Assembly: GCA_028704555.1 (NCBI GenBank)
Contig: JAQWFD010000021.1
Location: forward strand, 1 to 64,000
DNA from: Desulfobacterales bacterium
GTDB lineage: Bacteria; Desulfobacterota; Desulfobacteria; Desulfobacterales; JAQWFD01
Direction: 5' to 3'
DNA: 64,000 nt
Of this stretch, positions 45,593 to 54,639 are shown one piece after another (position 1 is the stretch's first letter; each line of letters begins with the position of its first letter). The notes beneath the pieces were generated by a model. It had not been told where the DNA came from, ran no database searches, and worked only from the letters and a program-made list of their open reading frames with translations. The translations under genes and the position numbers were made by a program.

Positions 45593-46597
45593 ATGAAATA
45601 TATCGCATTTCCCATAGTCTTACTTGCCATATTCGCAGGGGGCTGTGCCCATAACACCGGTTCGAAGACATCTGCTTCTCAACCTGCCGCATGTGACGCT
45701 TCAGGGCCGATGATCATAACGCCAACCGGCGAAGGGTCCTTCATGAGTTCATTCCGGGATTTTTCAACCAGAGATGAAACCGTTCAGACGGGCAGTGAGC
45801 CGGATGCGGGCATACCTGAAGAAAAAACAGATGTGCTCTTCGCTTCGAACGGAACGATGGAAAATGAGTCGAAGGTGGAGGCGGATGACAACACCGGGCC
45901 GGACACGATCGAAGAGGAAGACGCATGGGAGGAAGACCTGGAAGCTGAAGATCCGGGCATCGCAGATCCTCTGGAGTCTTTCAACCGGGCGATGTTTCAT
46001 TTTAATGACAAGCTGTATTTCCGGGTTCTTAAACCGGTTGCGCAGGGCTATAATAAGGTTATGCCCAAACCGGCCCGATCCGGCATTCAAAACTTTTTTG
46101 AAAATCTCAAGTTTCCGATCCGCTTCGTGAATAATTTATTGCAGGCGAATTTCCGGGGAGCAATTTCGGAAGCAGGACGTTTTACGGTCAATACGCTCTG
46201 GGGAGTCGGCGGATTCCTGGATCCGGCATCAAAGAAGGAATTGGATATTCCTGAATACGACGCCGACTTCGGACAAACCCTCGGCGTGTATGGCGTGGGT
46301 GCCGGTTTCTATATCGTCTGGCCGATTCTGGGCCCCTCCAGTGCCAGGGACACAGTGGAGATCCCCGGTGATTACTTCCTGTATCCTGTTTCCTACATCA
46401 GTCCTGGCTACGCCTCATCCGGAACCCGGGTTTATGAAACGGTAAACGACACCTCGTTGAGAATCGGTGATTATGAATTGCTAAAGGAGGCGGCGATCGA
46501 TCCGTATGTGGCGCTTCGTAACGCCTATGTCCAGTACCGGGAAGAAAAAATAAAAACGTTCAAAAAAATCCCGCTGAAACCGGGGGGGGTACGATAG
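45593..46597 (+). CDS. mlaA: MlaA (VacJ) outer-membrane lipoprotein with long acidic linker
   Basis: A 334-residue lipoprotein. The signal peptide ends in IFAGGC, so lipidation at the cysteine near residue 18 is likely. About 100 residues of acidic, low-complexity linker (EEEDAWEEDLEAEDPGIADP) come before the MlaA domain (DPLESFNRAMFHFNDKLYFR; GVGAGFYIVWPILGPSSARD). Normal MlaA is about 250 residues, so the linker is extra. I chose the ATG at 45593; a GTG three bases earlier is equally possible (AAAGGATG upstream). In many genomes mlaA is unlinked; here it is in the operon. Confidence 0.92.
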   Translation: MKYIAFPIVLLAIFAGGCAHNTGSKTSASQPAACDASGPMIITPTGEGSFMSSFRDFSTRDETVQTGSEPDAGIPEEKTDVLFASNGTMENESKVEADDNTGPDTIEEEDAWEEDLEAEDPGIADPLESFNRAMFHFNDKLYFRVLKPVAQGYNKVMPKPARSGIQNFFENLKFPIRFVNNLLQANFRGAISEAGRFTVNTLWGVGGFLDPASKKELDIPEYDADFGQTLGVYGVGAGFYIVWPILGPSSARDTVEIPGDYFLYPVSYISPGYASSGTRVYETVNDTSLRIGDYELLKEAAIDPYVALRNAYVQYREEKIKTFKKIPLKPGGVR

Positions 46598-46610
46598 GGA
46601 GAAAGATTGG

Positions 46611-47399
46611 ATGCATACAAAACTATTCTTATTGACCAGTCTGGTCGTATGGATCGTACTTGCGTTCTGCGGGATCGGTTCCGCCGGCGCCCCCTTTGGT
46701 TCTCCCGAAACTGTGGCGATCAGAGAAGGAGGCCTCTATACCGCATTTGGATACTGGTATCACGAGGATAAATACGAAAACGGTACGGAACACGTTCTCA
46801 GACAAAATCAGCTGTATTCCGAACTCGGCTATGGGTTCATGAACGGGTTTGAGATTTATGGCCGTATCGGGATCGCTGACATGAAAATCCGGGATGCTTT
46901 CAGTCCTTCAGATAACTCGACAACAACCGCCGGAAATGAGTTCAACGACAATTGGCAATTTTCCGGCACTCTGGGAGCGAAGGGGTTTTATCCATATAAT
47001 GGTTTTTTCGGGATCGGGTCTTTTATCCAGGGAACCTGTTGCTTAAGCGACTACACGGACAGCATCCCGGGAACCCTTAACGGGGCGCCTTTTACGAGTA
47101 CGATGAAAGTTAAAAATCCGTGGGACATCAATTTCGGGATCGATCTTCAGACGAGGCTCCCGTCCGGGACAAAGCTGTATATCGGCCCATACATTTATTA
47201 TGCGCAAGCAAAGGTATCTTCTTCTCCGAACATCCCGGGTATCAATTTGTCGGCTACCGATACAACCTTGAAGAATAAAATAAATGTGGGCGGATTTGCA
47301 GGGGTCGATTTTCCCATCGGCAAGGGATTTCATCTGAATCTGGAAGGACAATATGCGGAAAGGTTCTCAGCGGGAGTCGCCGTCACGCTGGTTTATTGA
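46611..47399 (+). CDS. Outer-membrane beta-barrel protein at the end of the mla operon
   Basis: A 262-residue protein with a signal peptide (cleavage near GSAGA) and alternating amphipathic strands, ending in an aromatic residue (AVTLVY), the usual outer-membrane signal. It begins 13 bp after mlaA, so it belongs to the same transcript. In E. coli MlaA works with a porin (OmpC/OmpF); this barrel may play a comparable part, which is inference from position only. I do not recognise the family more precisely. Confidence 0.75.
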   Translation: MHTKLFLLTSLVVWIVLAFCGIGSAGAPFGSPETVAIREGGLYTAFGYWYHEDKYENGTEHVLRQNQLYSELGYGFMNGFEIYGRIGIADMKIRDAFSPSDNSTTTAGNEFNDNWQFSGTLGAKGFYPYNGFFGIGSFIQGTCCLSDYTDSIPGTLNGAPFTSTMKVKNPWDINFGIDLQTRLPSGTKLYIGPYIYYAQAKVSSSPNIPGINLSATDTTLKNKINVGGFAGVDFPIGKGFHLNLEGQYAERFSAGVAVTLVY

Positions 47400-47545
47400 T
47401 CAGGGACACGCCTTAAGGTTTCTGATAATGCCGGGCTGTGCCGCTCCACATCAGTCGTTGATAAAAGGCCCGGCGACAAACTTGCCATCGAAAAACTCCC
47501 CGTGAGCGATTTGTATTCCGCATCCGGCAGCGGCCCATCGCCGGG

Positions 47546-48463
47546 TCACATCATCCGAATACAGGCCCGCCCGGAGGTTTTGGCCTTGTACAACGCGTTA
47601 TCGGCCCGGCTCATCGGTCGGCAGATCGATTCATCCTCCTGTAAAATTTCGGTCAAACCTATGCTGACCGTGATGGCGAATTCATAACGTTCAAACGTAA
47701 TTTTCATCTGTTTGATTTCGCGCAAAAGCCTTTGAATCATTATTTCCGCGCTGGAAAGATTCGTATTCACCATCAGCAGGGCAAATTCTTCTCCACCGAT
47801 CCGGGCGAAGATATCTGTTTTTCTCAGCTTAAGCTTAATCATACGGACAAATTCCACCAGCGTCTTGTCCCCGCATGGATGTCCATAGGTATCATTGACG
47901 TCCTTAAAATGATCAATATCCATCATCGCAATAGCAGCAGGGCTGTGATGTCGTTTAAACCGATTCAGCTCGTATTCAAACGCCCTCATGAAATATCTCC
48001 GGTTATTGGCTCCGGTCAGCTCATCGATTTCGGAAAACCGCTTCAGCTCCCTCTCCGTCCGTTTTCGATCCGAAATATTGATAGCCACCCAAACGACACA
48101 GGGGGTGCGGTAGCAATCTATCCGTATCGGGGAAATCCGCCCTTCAAACCATTGCTTTCCGGCAGGGCCGTCTGACCGGTTTCCGAAACAATCCGCTGAA
48201 GACAACTCATATTCAATCGTTTGGAGCCGATTGAGCCGAATGGCCTTTTTGATCGTATTCAGAAACCGGTTGGCTACAGGTTCCGGCAGGATATCGTGAA
48301 GTCGTTTGCCGATCAGGAACCGGCTGCTGTCGTATAAGGACCGTTCAGCCCCGCCAATGATATCCACATATGTTCCGTCGATATCGATGATAAACATCGG
48401 ATCGGGCAATGCGCAGGAGACGGCCAACAGCATTTTTTCCGTAATGTCAGGTGTTGAATGCAT
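47546..48463 (-). CDS. PAS-GGDEF diguanylate cyclase
   Basis: About 305 residues. An N-terminal PAS domain (about 15-140, LPDPMFIIDIDGTYVDIIGG) precedes a GGDEF domain with LTGANNRRYF and an intact catalytic motif RIGGEEF, so it should make cyclic di-GMP. The RxxD inhibitory site upstream of GGEEF is not obvious. Start is uncertain: the ATG at 48463 or a TTG at 48487; neither has a good ribosome binding site. It converges on the mla operon, 146 bp from its last gene, where an inverted repeat GCCGGGC/GCCCGGC (47430-47436 and 47468-47474) may end both transcripts. Confidence 0.87.
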   Translation of the reverse strand: MHSTPDITEKMLLAVSCALPDPMFIIDIDGTYVDIIGGAERSLYDSSRFLIGKRLHDILPEPVANRFLNTIKKAIRLNRLQTIEYELSSADCFGNRSDGPAGKQWFEGRISPIRIDCYRTPCVVWVAINISDRKRTERELKRFSEIDELTGANNRRYFMRAFEYELNRFKRHHSPAAIAMMDIDHFKDVNDTYGHPCGDKTLVEFVRMIKLKLRKTDIFARIGGEEFALLMVNTNLSSAEIMIQRLLREIKQMKITFERYEFAITVSIGLTEILQEDESICRPMSRADNALYKAKTSGRACIRMM

Positions 48464-48906
48464 ACATTTCCATACGTTCGGTTTCAATATTATTCGGACA
48501 GGTCATCTGATCGATTGAATTTCGGTGTGAATGGTTTCATAACGGGCGGATGATAAACCGGAAAAATCAACTTCATATCAGCACAACCGGATGGATTTCT
48601 AAAGTCAAGGGGTTTTCATTCCTTCGCAATACGATCAACCAAAGTCACACGCGGCATCCAGATACTCATAATATTTTTTTCGTAAACCAATACCATAAAA
48701 CCGGTGTCAAAGACCACCCTGATTTTAGATCGGGCAGCCTGATTCCGACATATTTGGCATACGGCTCTCTTCCGGCCTTCCGGAGGCGCATTCGTGAACA
48801 AAACCGGTAAACATGGCTGAATGAATTATACGATCGAACGGCTATTTTCGGATTTCGCTTTATTAACGATCCGGTTTCTGGTAACTGTTTCCATCACTGA
48901 AATAAA

Positions 48907-48986
48907 TCAGCGCCCTGAGGGCGGACTGGGGAGCAAAGCTCCCGCCCCTTCAGCGATAGCGGCCCTCAGTCTGTAACCTGCTGATC
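48907..48986. other. 80-nt nested stem-loop upstream of sodB
   Basis: Three nested stems: ATCAGC/GCTGAT (48907-48912 and 48981-48986), CTGAGGGC/GCCCTCAG (48916-48923 and 48963-48970) and GGGGAGC/GCTCCC (48929-48935 and 48939-48944). It lies about 60 bp before the sodB start codon. It could be a structured 5' leader, a terminator of upstream transcription or a palindromic repeat element. The preceding 48488-48906 stretch has no gene I can support. Confidence 0.5.
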
Positions 48987-49047
48987 AAATCAATCAAAAA
49001 AAATGAAATGGCCTGTTCATATCTCATATATTCTTCAAGGAGGAATC

Positions 49048-49650
49048 ATGACTGTCAGACTGCCGGCTCTGCCCTATGAAAAGCATTCACTGGCCCCGTT
49101 TATCAGCCCGAAAACAATCGAATACCACTATGGGAAACATCACAATGCCTATATCACAACGACCAACACCCTTATTGAAGGCACAGAACTGTCAAATCAG
49201 GATCTGGAAACGATCATAAAGAAAACGTCAAACAATACATCAATGAGTTTGATATTCAATAATGCCGCTCAGGCCTGGAATCACTCCTTTTACTGGTCCT
49301 GCATGAAACCGGGGGGAGGCGGTCCGCCTTCAGGCGATATAGCCGGAAGGATAACTTCGGATTTCGGAAGTTATGAAACTTTTACTGCGGAATTCAAAAA
49401 AGCCGGCGCCACTCAATTCGGCAGTGGCTGGGCATGGTTGGTTTTGAAGGAAAACCACCTGCAGATCATGAAAACATCCAATGCGGACACGCCGATTGCC
49501 CATGGATTAAAGCCGCTTCTGACGGTAGACGTCTGGGAACATGCGTACTATCTGGATTACCAGAACAGACGAGCGGACTATCTGTCCGCCTTTGTGGATC
49601 ACCTGATCAACTGGGAGTTTGTGAGCTTACAGGTAGCTACAGCTTTTTAA
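49048..49650 (+). CDS. sodB: Superoxide dismutase, Fe type
   Basis: A 200-residue enzyme converting superoxide to oxygen and hydrogen peroxide. All metal ligands are present: H27, H79, D161 and H165 (DVWEHAYYLD). Q75 in AAQAWNHSFYW and the absence of the MnSOD glutamine near 146 point to iron. No signal peptide, so cytoplasmic. The ATG at 49048 follows CAAGGAGGAATC. Fits the oxygen-defence theme of the two rubrerythrin-like genes elsewhere in the window. Confidence 0.95.
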   Translation: MTVRLPALPYEKHSLAPFISPKTIEYHYGKHHNAYITTTNTLIEGTELSNQDLETIIKKTSNNTSMSLIFNNAAQAWNHSFYWSCMKPGGGGPPSGDIAGRITSDFGSYETFTAEFKKAGATQFGSGWAWLVLKENHLQIMKTSNADTPIAHGLKPLLTVDVWEHAYYLDYQNRRADYLSAFVDHLINWEFVSLQVATAF

Positions 49651-49666
49651 CTGCAGCCATTTTTTC

Positions 49667-49741
49667 GGGCTCGATCATAATTTCGGCCATAGTTCCGAAG
49701 TGTAGCCGCGGACAACGTGGCCGAAATTTATGATCAAGCCC
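49667..49741. mobile_element. Short family-2 hairpin element behind sodB
   Basis: A 75-bp inverted repeat with the family ends: GGGCTCGATCATAATTTCGG at the left and, on the other strand from the right, GGGCTTGATCATAAATTTCG. The loop contains TCCGCGGCTACAC-type sequence that keeps pairing inward. It begins 16 bp after the sodB stop and may act as its 3' end hairpin. No flanking duplication is evident. Confidence 0.75.
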
Positions 49742-49757
49742 TAAGGTTCTAAATTTA

Positions 49758-49781
49758 CCCCTCATTTATTTTTTTGAGGGG
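49758..49781. terminator. Small hairpin between sodB and yheU
   Basis: CCCCTCA (49758-49764) pairs with TGAGGGG (49775-49781) around an AT-rich loop, followed by ATTTAAT. It could end sodB transcription or belong to the hairpin debris next to it. Confidence 0.35.
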
Positions 49782-49971
49782 ATTTAATGGGGATATAGCA
49801 GGCATCTGCAATCGTGGAATTTCAAGTTCATGTCGGGAGGGAGACATTCACACCATAAAAAACCGCATAATACCGCACTCGCCAGAAGTTAAAAGCCGTA
49901 CCACATTATGGTCGAAAACGAAAATTCGTGATACCTTCAAAAAACTTGAGGATGAACCTGAACCAGAATGA
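49774..49971 (+). CDS. Possible small protein upstream of yheU
   Basis: An open frame of 65 codons ending KIRDTFKKLEDEPEPE, whose stop overlaps the yheU start (ATGA). The C-terminal part looks like real protein (charged, helical), but the N-terminal part does not, and there is no good ribosome binding site. It may be the tail of a larger, truncated gene. Not recognised. Confidence 0.25.
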   Translation: MRGFNGDIAGICNRGISSSCREGDIHTIKNRIIPHSPEVKSRTTLWSKTKIRDTFKKLEDEPEPE

Positions 49972-50204
49972 TAATTCCATACAAAAAATTAAGTCCGGAA
50001 GCGCTAAATGGCCTTATCGAAGAATTTGTTACTCGATCTGGCACCGACTCAGGATATACAAAAAACACCCTTGAGCAAAATATAGATATGGTAAAACGAG
50101 AATTGAAACGAAGCGAGGTTTTCGTTGTCTATGACGAAGACACTCAATCTGCTAACATTGTATCAAAGAATTATCTGGAAAAAAACAACCGGCGTCATCG
50201 TTAA
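49968..50204 (+). CDS. yheU: YheU family (UPF0270) protein
   Basis: A 78-residue protein with the UPF0270 pattern: MIIPYKKLSPEALNGLIEEF, TRSGTDSGYTKNTLEQNI and VKRELKRSEVFVVYDEDTQ. Length is normal for the family. Function is not known in any organism to my knowledge. GAGGAT upstream is a fair ribosome binding site. Confidence 0.85.
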   Translation: MIIPYKKLSPEALNGLIEEFVTRSGTDSGYTKNTLEQNIDMVKRELKRSEVFVVYDEDTQSANIVSKNYLEKNNRRHR

Positions 50205-50272
50205 TTGATGCCGCACACCTATAATCAGGCCGCATGTCCGACACCCCTCATGTCCTCGGGGTTTACAGGGAC

Positions 50273-50491
50273 GGGGTTTACAGGGACGGGCATGAATAAA
50301 TGCATTTCTTACTTTATTAAGCTTAAATTCATATCCTGAGCTAATTTTTTCCCCCCCGCACTACCGCACGGGGGGTTTACAGGGACGGGCATGAATAAAT
50401 GCATTTCTCACTTTATTAAGCTTAAATTCATATCCTGAGCTAATTTTTCCCCCCGCACTACCGCACGGCTCACCGCCGGTTGACCTGTACC
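50273..50491 (-). repeat. Tandemly duplicated 3' remnant of the REP-associated transposase gene
   Basis: The minus strand at 50390-50491 matches the transposase gene from about base 1692 to its stop codon and tail, with few changes; the frame even reads YRSTGGEPCGSAGGKISS in the same shifted register. A second, adjacent copy of the tail (50291-50371) gives a direct repeat with a 99-bp period, each unit starting GGGGTTTACAGGGACGGG (50273 and 50372). No 5' part of the gene is present. The homology stops exactly where a family-2 hairpin element begins (50492). Confidence 0.8.
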
Positions 50492-50579
50492 GGGCTTGAT
50501 CATAACTGCGGCCATATTCTCTTACGTGTAGTTTCGAAGTCCCGGCCGTTGCCGGCGTACGACATCGTACGATCGGGGA
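50492..50579. mobile_element. Half copy of the family-2 hairpin element
   Basis: The left end is identical to the 255-bp element (GGGCTTGATCATAACTGCGG plus CCATATT) and continues with GTCCCGGCCGTTGCCGGCGT and ACGACAT, but the right half and right terminal repeat are missing. It shares 27 bp (ACGTGTAGTTTCGAAGTCCC plus GGCCGTT) with the copy at 40489. It directly abuts the transposase remnant. From 50580 to 50705 nothing is recognised. Confidence 0.75.
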
Positions 50580-50705
50580 TATGCATCTATTCATGGCCGT
50601 CCTTATGTTCTTCCCCCAAAAATTTTACCTCATTTTGCGTTTTCTTGTGACTCTTTGCGGCTATCAATCTTTGGGCACCGGCAATATTCCTGTTGCTCAC
50701 TTAAC

Positions 50706-53700
50706 TCACCGAAGCGAAAACCGGACACGGTTTTTCCGATCAAAAGCGGATTGCCGATCAGCAACCCGCTCAGGCTCAAGAATGAACACCCGGTTTTCCT
50801 CCACTTTGCCCCCGCCCATGATCTGTGCTCTGACAGTTTCGGCCCTCTCATAGGCCAGTGACCGCAGGTCCGCATCCGTAATCCGGGTATGCGTCAAGAG
50901 CAATTTTTCCATCTCTTCTGTGGAAAGTTCCTTCAGCTTTCCATCCGCCTTCCTCGGTTTGGGAAACTGTCCGGCATCATAGGCTTTTTCCACGTAGGCA
51001 GCCCTTTCTTCCGGGGAAATACTGATGACGGACAGGTCCATGTCCGGCTGAGTGCGGAGCATCTCGTTCAGTTTCTGCGACTTGATGCCCTGTTCAAACG
51101 CCATCTTCTGAAGAACACTGCGATCATTTCGGGAATCGGCCTCTCCCTGAATCTCCAGCGTCAGTCCCGGCCGCTGATAAAGGGCGCTTTCCAGATCAGA
51201 GATTTTTTTCAGACCCTTCGAACTGAGCTCACTGCTCCCATCATCGAACTCGATATAGCTCAAATCTTCGCCACCTCCGAACATGGCGCCAAGGGCCGCA
51301 AACGGTGAGGTTACCACCTTGGTAATCACATTTCCCAGAACCATCATCACCACCTTACCGATACGAAATTCAGGATCATCCAGCTCTCCGCGGACCGGCA
51401 GGTCCAGGTTAATAACGCCTTTTCGGTCCTTGAGCAATGCGATGGCCATTTTAACCGGAAGACTCGTCGCCTCTGCACTCTTGACGCTTTTCCCGAGGGT
51501 CAGCTGATCCAGCACCACTTTGTTCTGCCCCTGCAGTTTTCCCTGTGAAATACTGTATACCAGGGACAGATTGAGCTTTCCTTTTTGCAGCTGGTAGCCC
51601 AGATATCGGCCCGTATAGGGTGTAAAGGGGCTCAACTGAATATCCTTGAATGAAAATCGGATATCGGCAAACAGATCCCGAATCAATGGATTGATCTTTC
51701 CGGTAATTTCCAGCGGCGCGTAATTATTCAACCTTCCTTTGAGGAATACGTCAGCGTTTTGGGATTCTTCTGAAACCAGTCCGGATATATTACCCCCCAA
51801 CGCCAGCAGGGTCGCTTCAAAATTGGGCTGGATTTGAAAGTCTGAAAATTTAACGGTCCCGCCCTGAAAGGTTACCGCATCGATGCGCACCGGTACGGGA
51901 GAAACGGTTTTTTCTTCGGCTGCCGGTTCGGGCTCTTTCTCCTGCTGCTGCGGAACCATAACGGATTGCAGGTTTATCTTTCCATCTGACTCTACGATCA
52001 ACAGTGAGAAAAAATTTGACAGCGCCACTTCTGCGATGGAAACACGGGTCGGATTATACCCGATATCAGCACCGGAAACATACAGGGAATCCCATTTCAG
52101 AAAATCCTTTGAAAAGGCCCGGTCTACCGAGGCAAATTCAGTTACGAACACATCGCCGGTATACGTTGAGCCGACCGTATCATCCGTGTTCTGAAAAATG
52201 GCCAGCTGTCCTTTGGCCCCGCACGACCCGTCCGTGACCAGCAGTTTGACCCTGTCCGTAAAATAGGGCTGAACCGACCGAATATCCACTTTGTTGGCAG
52301 AAACCGCCAGATCAGCTTTCAAAGGCGCGAGTCGAAGACCTCCCTTAACAGCAACCGTCCCGTTCTTGTTCCATTGAAACGACAGGTCCACCCTGCCCGG
52401 CTGTTCAACAGCGGTCCCGACGCCCTGGACGTCAGCGGCAATTTTCTCAATATTGACACGCACCGGATCGGCCATGGTCCTATCCTCAAACTCAACGGCC
52501 CAATTTGTGAGATCCGCATGATTTAGCACAAGGTTCCATGACGTTTTTTCACCTGATGGCGATTTTTCCGATTGAGATGGCGTATCAGCTGAAACCAGCG
52601 TCTGCCAGTTGATCGTCCCATCGGTAGCGCGCTGAAGATATGCATTTCCGCCTTTGGTTGACACACGGCCTAAAACGACAGAACCTGCCCCCGCATCGAT
52701 CCGGGAATCGGTCAGAAAAAATTCGGGAATCGTCAATATCGACCGGTTCATTGCAGGGTCATGAACCTTCAGGTTCTGCAAACTCAATTGAACTCCGTCA
52801 AACACCAGTACCTGCGGATCGGCCGTAAATCGGAATCCGGTATGCATCCCGGCCTGTCCATCGGCAATCTCAAACCGTACCTGTTTCTGATAATATGGCG
52901 CATACTGTTTCAGAATCAATCCGGTCAGATCGACTGTTCCTTCAGCCGTCAGAGGATTGATGCAGAACCGGCCGGACGATGCGATTGTTTCACCGGCATC
53001 GGTTTGAGCTGAAAACGTGTAATCCGCATTTTGGGTTTCCCGGGTGCTGAACTGCTTTACACAAAGGGCTATCTGCTCTGACCGCAGTTGAAAGGGGGCA
53101 GCCATGAACATATCCGAAAAAACGGCTGAGGCCCCGGAAATGTTCACTTCATCCACATCGATCAGCGGCAGCACCATGGCCGTCTGAGTGGTTTCCGGCG
53201 GCATTTTTTCTCCCGGCTTTTCCCCGCCCAGGCTTGCCAGTTCCCATTGTCCGTCCTTGTCCCGCCGCAGATACAACTCAGGGCTGTTCATGCGAATTCC
53301 TGCGAAATGATAAGGCCCGTTGAGCAGATCAGAGCCGGCCAGAGTCACCTCCAGTTCCGGCATATTCATTAACGGGAGGTTTTCGCCGTGATTTACGCGG
53401 GCATCGGATACTGTCAGGGATCCGGACGAGGCAAGCACGGAAAGGCGGCCGTTCTGTCTGCTGATATTCAGGTCCATCCTGCCCGCAACAAAGGCCGAAT
53501 CCACATTCAGCCCTTCGGGCATGGTGATATAGGAAAGACCGCGAAGAACATCCAGTTTTTCTAGCTGAACCAGAAGACGGGTCTTGAGGGAGGGATCAAA
53601 GGGAAGACTTTCAGCCTCCAGGCTTGCCGGTGTTCCGTTAATTTTTACACCAAAATGAAGCATTACCGGTGTCTTACCATCCTTCGGCAGGCTGGACACC

Positions 53701-54272
53701 CTCGGAATGGAGACAAAAATTCCGGTCATCTCCTGATCCACCCCGACATGCTGATCGGCAAAATACACCGCCCCATCGGTAAGAGAGATGTTTTCAACCA
53801 GAAACCTGAACAGCCCGGTTTCGGGCTGCGGTTGGGTTTCCGGTTCAGGCGCAGTCTTGTGTGCGGAAGCCGGAATCAGATCCGAAAAATTAAACGTATC
53901 CGGTCCGGTTCGCACCACATGGATATCGGGTTTTACTACCCGGAGCTCTTTTAAAACCAGGGCGCGTTTGAGAACTGAAAACGTCTGCAGATTGACAAAA
54001 AGTTCATCCAGGGACATCAAAGGCGTACCATTTTGCTCCCGGATATTGACGCCATTGATATTTATCGTCAATGCATAAGGATTTACAGAAACCTTCTCGA
54101 TGGTAACCATACGACCCGTTGCCACGGAAAGCTTGTCCGCAAGAACAGAACGAACAATTGCCGGTAACACGGCAAAGCCGAACAGGGTATAAAATACGAT
54201 AAAAATCCCCCCGCCAATCAACGACCATTTTACCCATTTTTTTTCAAAAATCGCTGTGTTCAGTTTCATCAT
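50706..54272 (-). CDS. DUF748 / AsmA-like envelope protein with C-terminal OmpA-like domain
   Basis: An 1188-residue protein with one N-terminal membrane helix (WSLIGGGIFIVFYTLFGFAV), then repeated DUF748/AsmA-like beta-rich segments throughout, and a C-terminal OmpA-like part (FDDGSSELSSKGLKKISDLE; LTLEIQGEADSRNDR). Proteins of this group span or line the periplasm and several AsmA-like relatives move phospholipid to the outer membrane. Presence in the same window as a full Mla operon is suggestive only. Start chosen at 54272 with AAGGA five bases upstream; the next ATG is one codon further. Confidence 0.85.
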   Translation of the reverse strand: MMKLNTAIFEKKWVKWSLIGGGIFIVFYTLFGFAVLPAIVRSVLADKLSVATGRMVTIEKVSVNPYALTININGVNIREQNGTPLMSLDELFVNLQTFSVLKRALVLKELRVVKPDIHVVRTGPDTFNFSDLIPASAHKTAPEPETQPQPETGLFRFLVENISLTDGAVYFADQHVGVDQEMTGIFVSIPRVSSLPKDGKTPVMLHFGVKINGTPASLEAESLPFDPSLKTRLLVQLEKLDVLRGLSYITMPEGLNVDSAFVAGRMDLNISRQNGRLSVLASSGSLTVSDARVNHGENLPLMNMPELEVTLAGSDLLNGPYHFAGIRMNSPELYLRRDKDGQWELASLGGEKPGEKMPPETTQTAMVLPLIDVDEVNISGASAVFSDMFMAAPFQLRSEQIALCVKQFSTRETQNADYTFSAQTDAGETIASSGRFCINPLTAEGTVDLTGLILKQYAPYYQKQVRFEIADGQAGMHTGFRFTADPQVLVFDGVQLSLQNLKVHDPAMNRSILTIPEFFLTDSRIDAGAGSVVLGRVSTKGGNAYLQRATDGTINWQTLVSADTPSQSEKSPSGEKTSWNLVLNHADLTNWAVEFEDRTMADPVRVNIEKIAADVQGVGTAVEQPGRVDLSFQWNKNGTVAVKGGLRLAPLKADLAVSANKVDIRSVQPYFTDRVKLLVTDGSCGAKGQLAIFQNTDDTVGSTYTGDVFVTEFASVDRAFSKDFLKWDSLYVSGADIGYNPTRVSIAEVALSNFFSLLIVESDGKINLQSVMVPQQQEKEPEPAAEEKTVSPVPVRIDAVTFQGGTVKFSDFQIQPNFEATLLALGGNISGLVSEESQNADVFLKGRLNNYAPLEITGKINPLIRDLFADIRFSFKDIQLSPFTPYTGRYLGYQLQKGKLNLSLVYSISQGKLQGQNKVVLDQLTLGKSVKSAEATSLPVKMAIALLKDRKGVINLDLPVRGELDDPEFRIGKVVMMVLGNVITKVVTSPFAALGAMFGGGEDLSYIEFDDGSSELSSKGLKKISDLESALYQRPGLTLEIQGEADSRNDRSVLQKMAFEQGIKSQKLNEMLRTQPDMDLSVISISPEERAAYVEKAYDAGQFPKPRKADGKLKELSTEEMEKLLLTHTRITDADLRSLAYERAETVRAQIMGGGKVEENRVFILEPERVADRQSAFDRKNRVRFSLR

Positions 54273-54639
54273 GCTTCCTTTTTCTGGAATGGGTATCACA
54301 TCTTGCATAATCAATAAAAAAATGGGGACAAAATAAACCCAATTAAGTACTGGTTACCACTCGTTACGGATAGCTGCTGATTCAGTATTGCGTCTCCATG
54401 AAAACAGGTCAAGAAAATCCTGCGTACGCATCGCCAAATTCATACCCCCCCCCGAAGCCTAATGGTTTTTACATATTAGAATACACTCTTTTACCAATAG
54501 ACATACGAGTTACAACATCATACGCTTAAAATATCCTCTCTTACAGCACCCGCTCCGGGTCGCTTTAACGCTTCTGTCATCTAAACAAAAGGTTCCTTAT
54601 ACCCTTTAATATTTAATAACCATTCAAAAAGGAGCACCT

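Noticed and set aside
50273..50470. Direct repeats of about 99 bp that might suggest a CRISPR or satellite
   Set aside because: Only two units, and the unit is the 3' tail of the transposase gene; no spacer-repeat pattern anywhere in the window.
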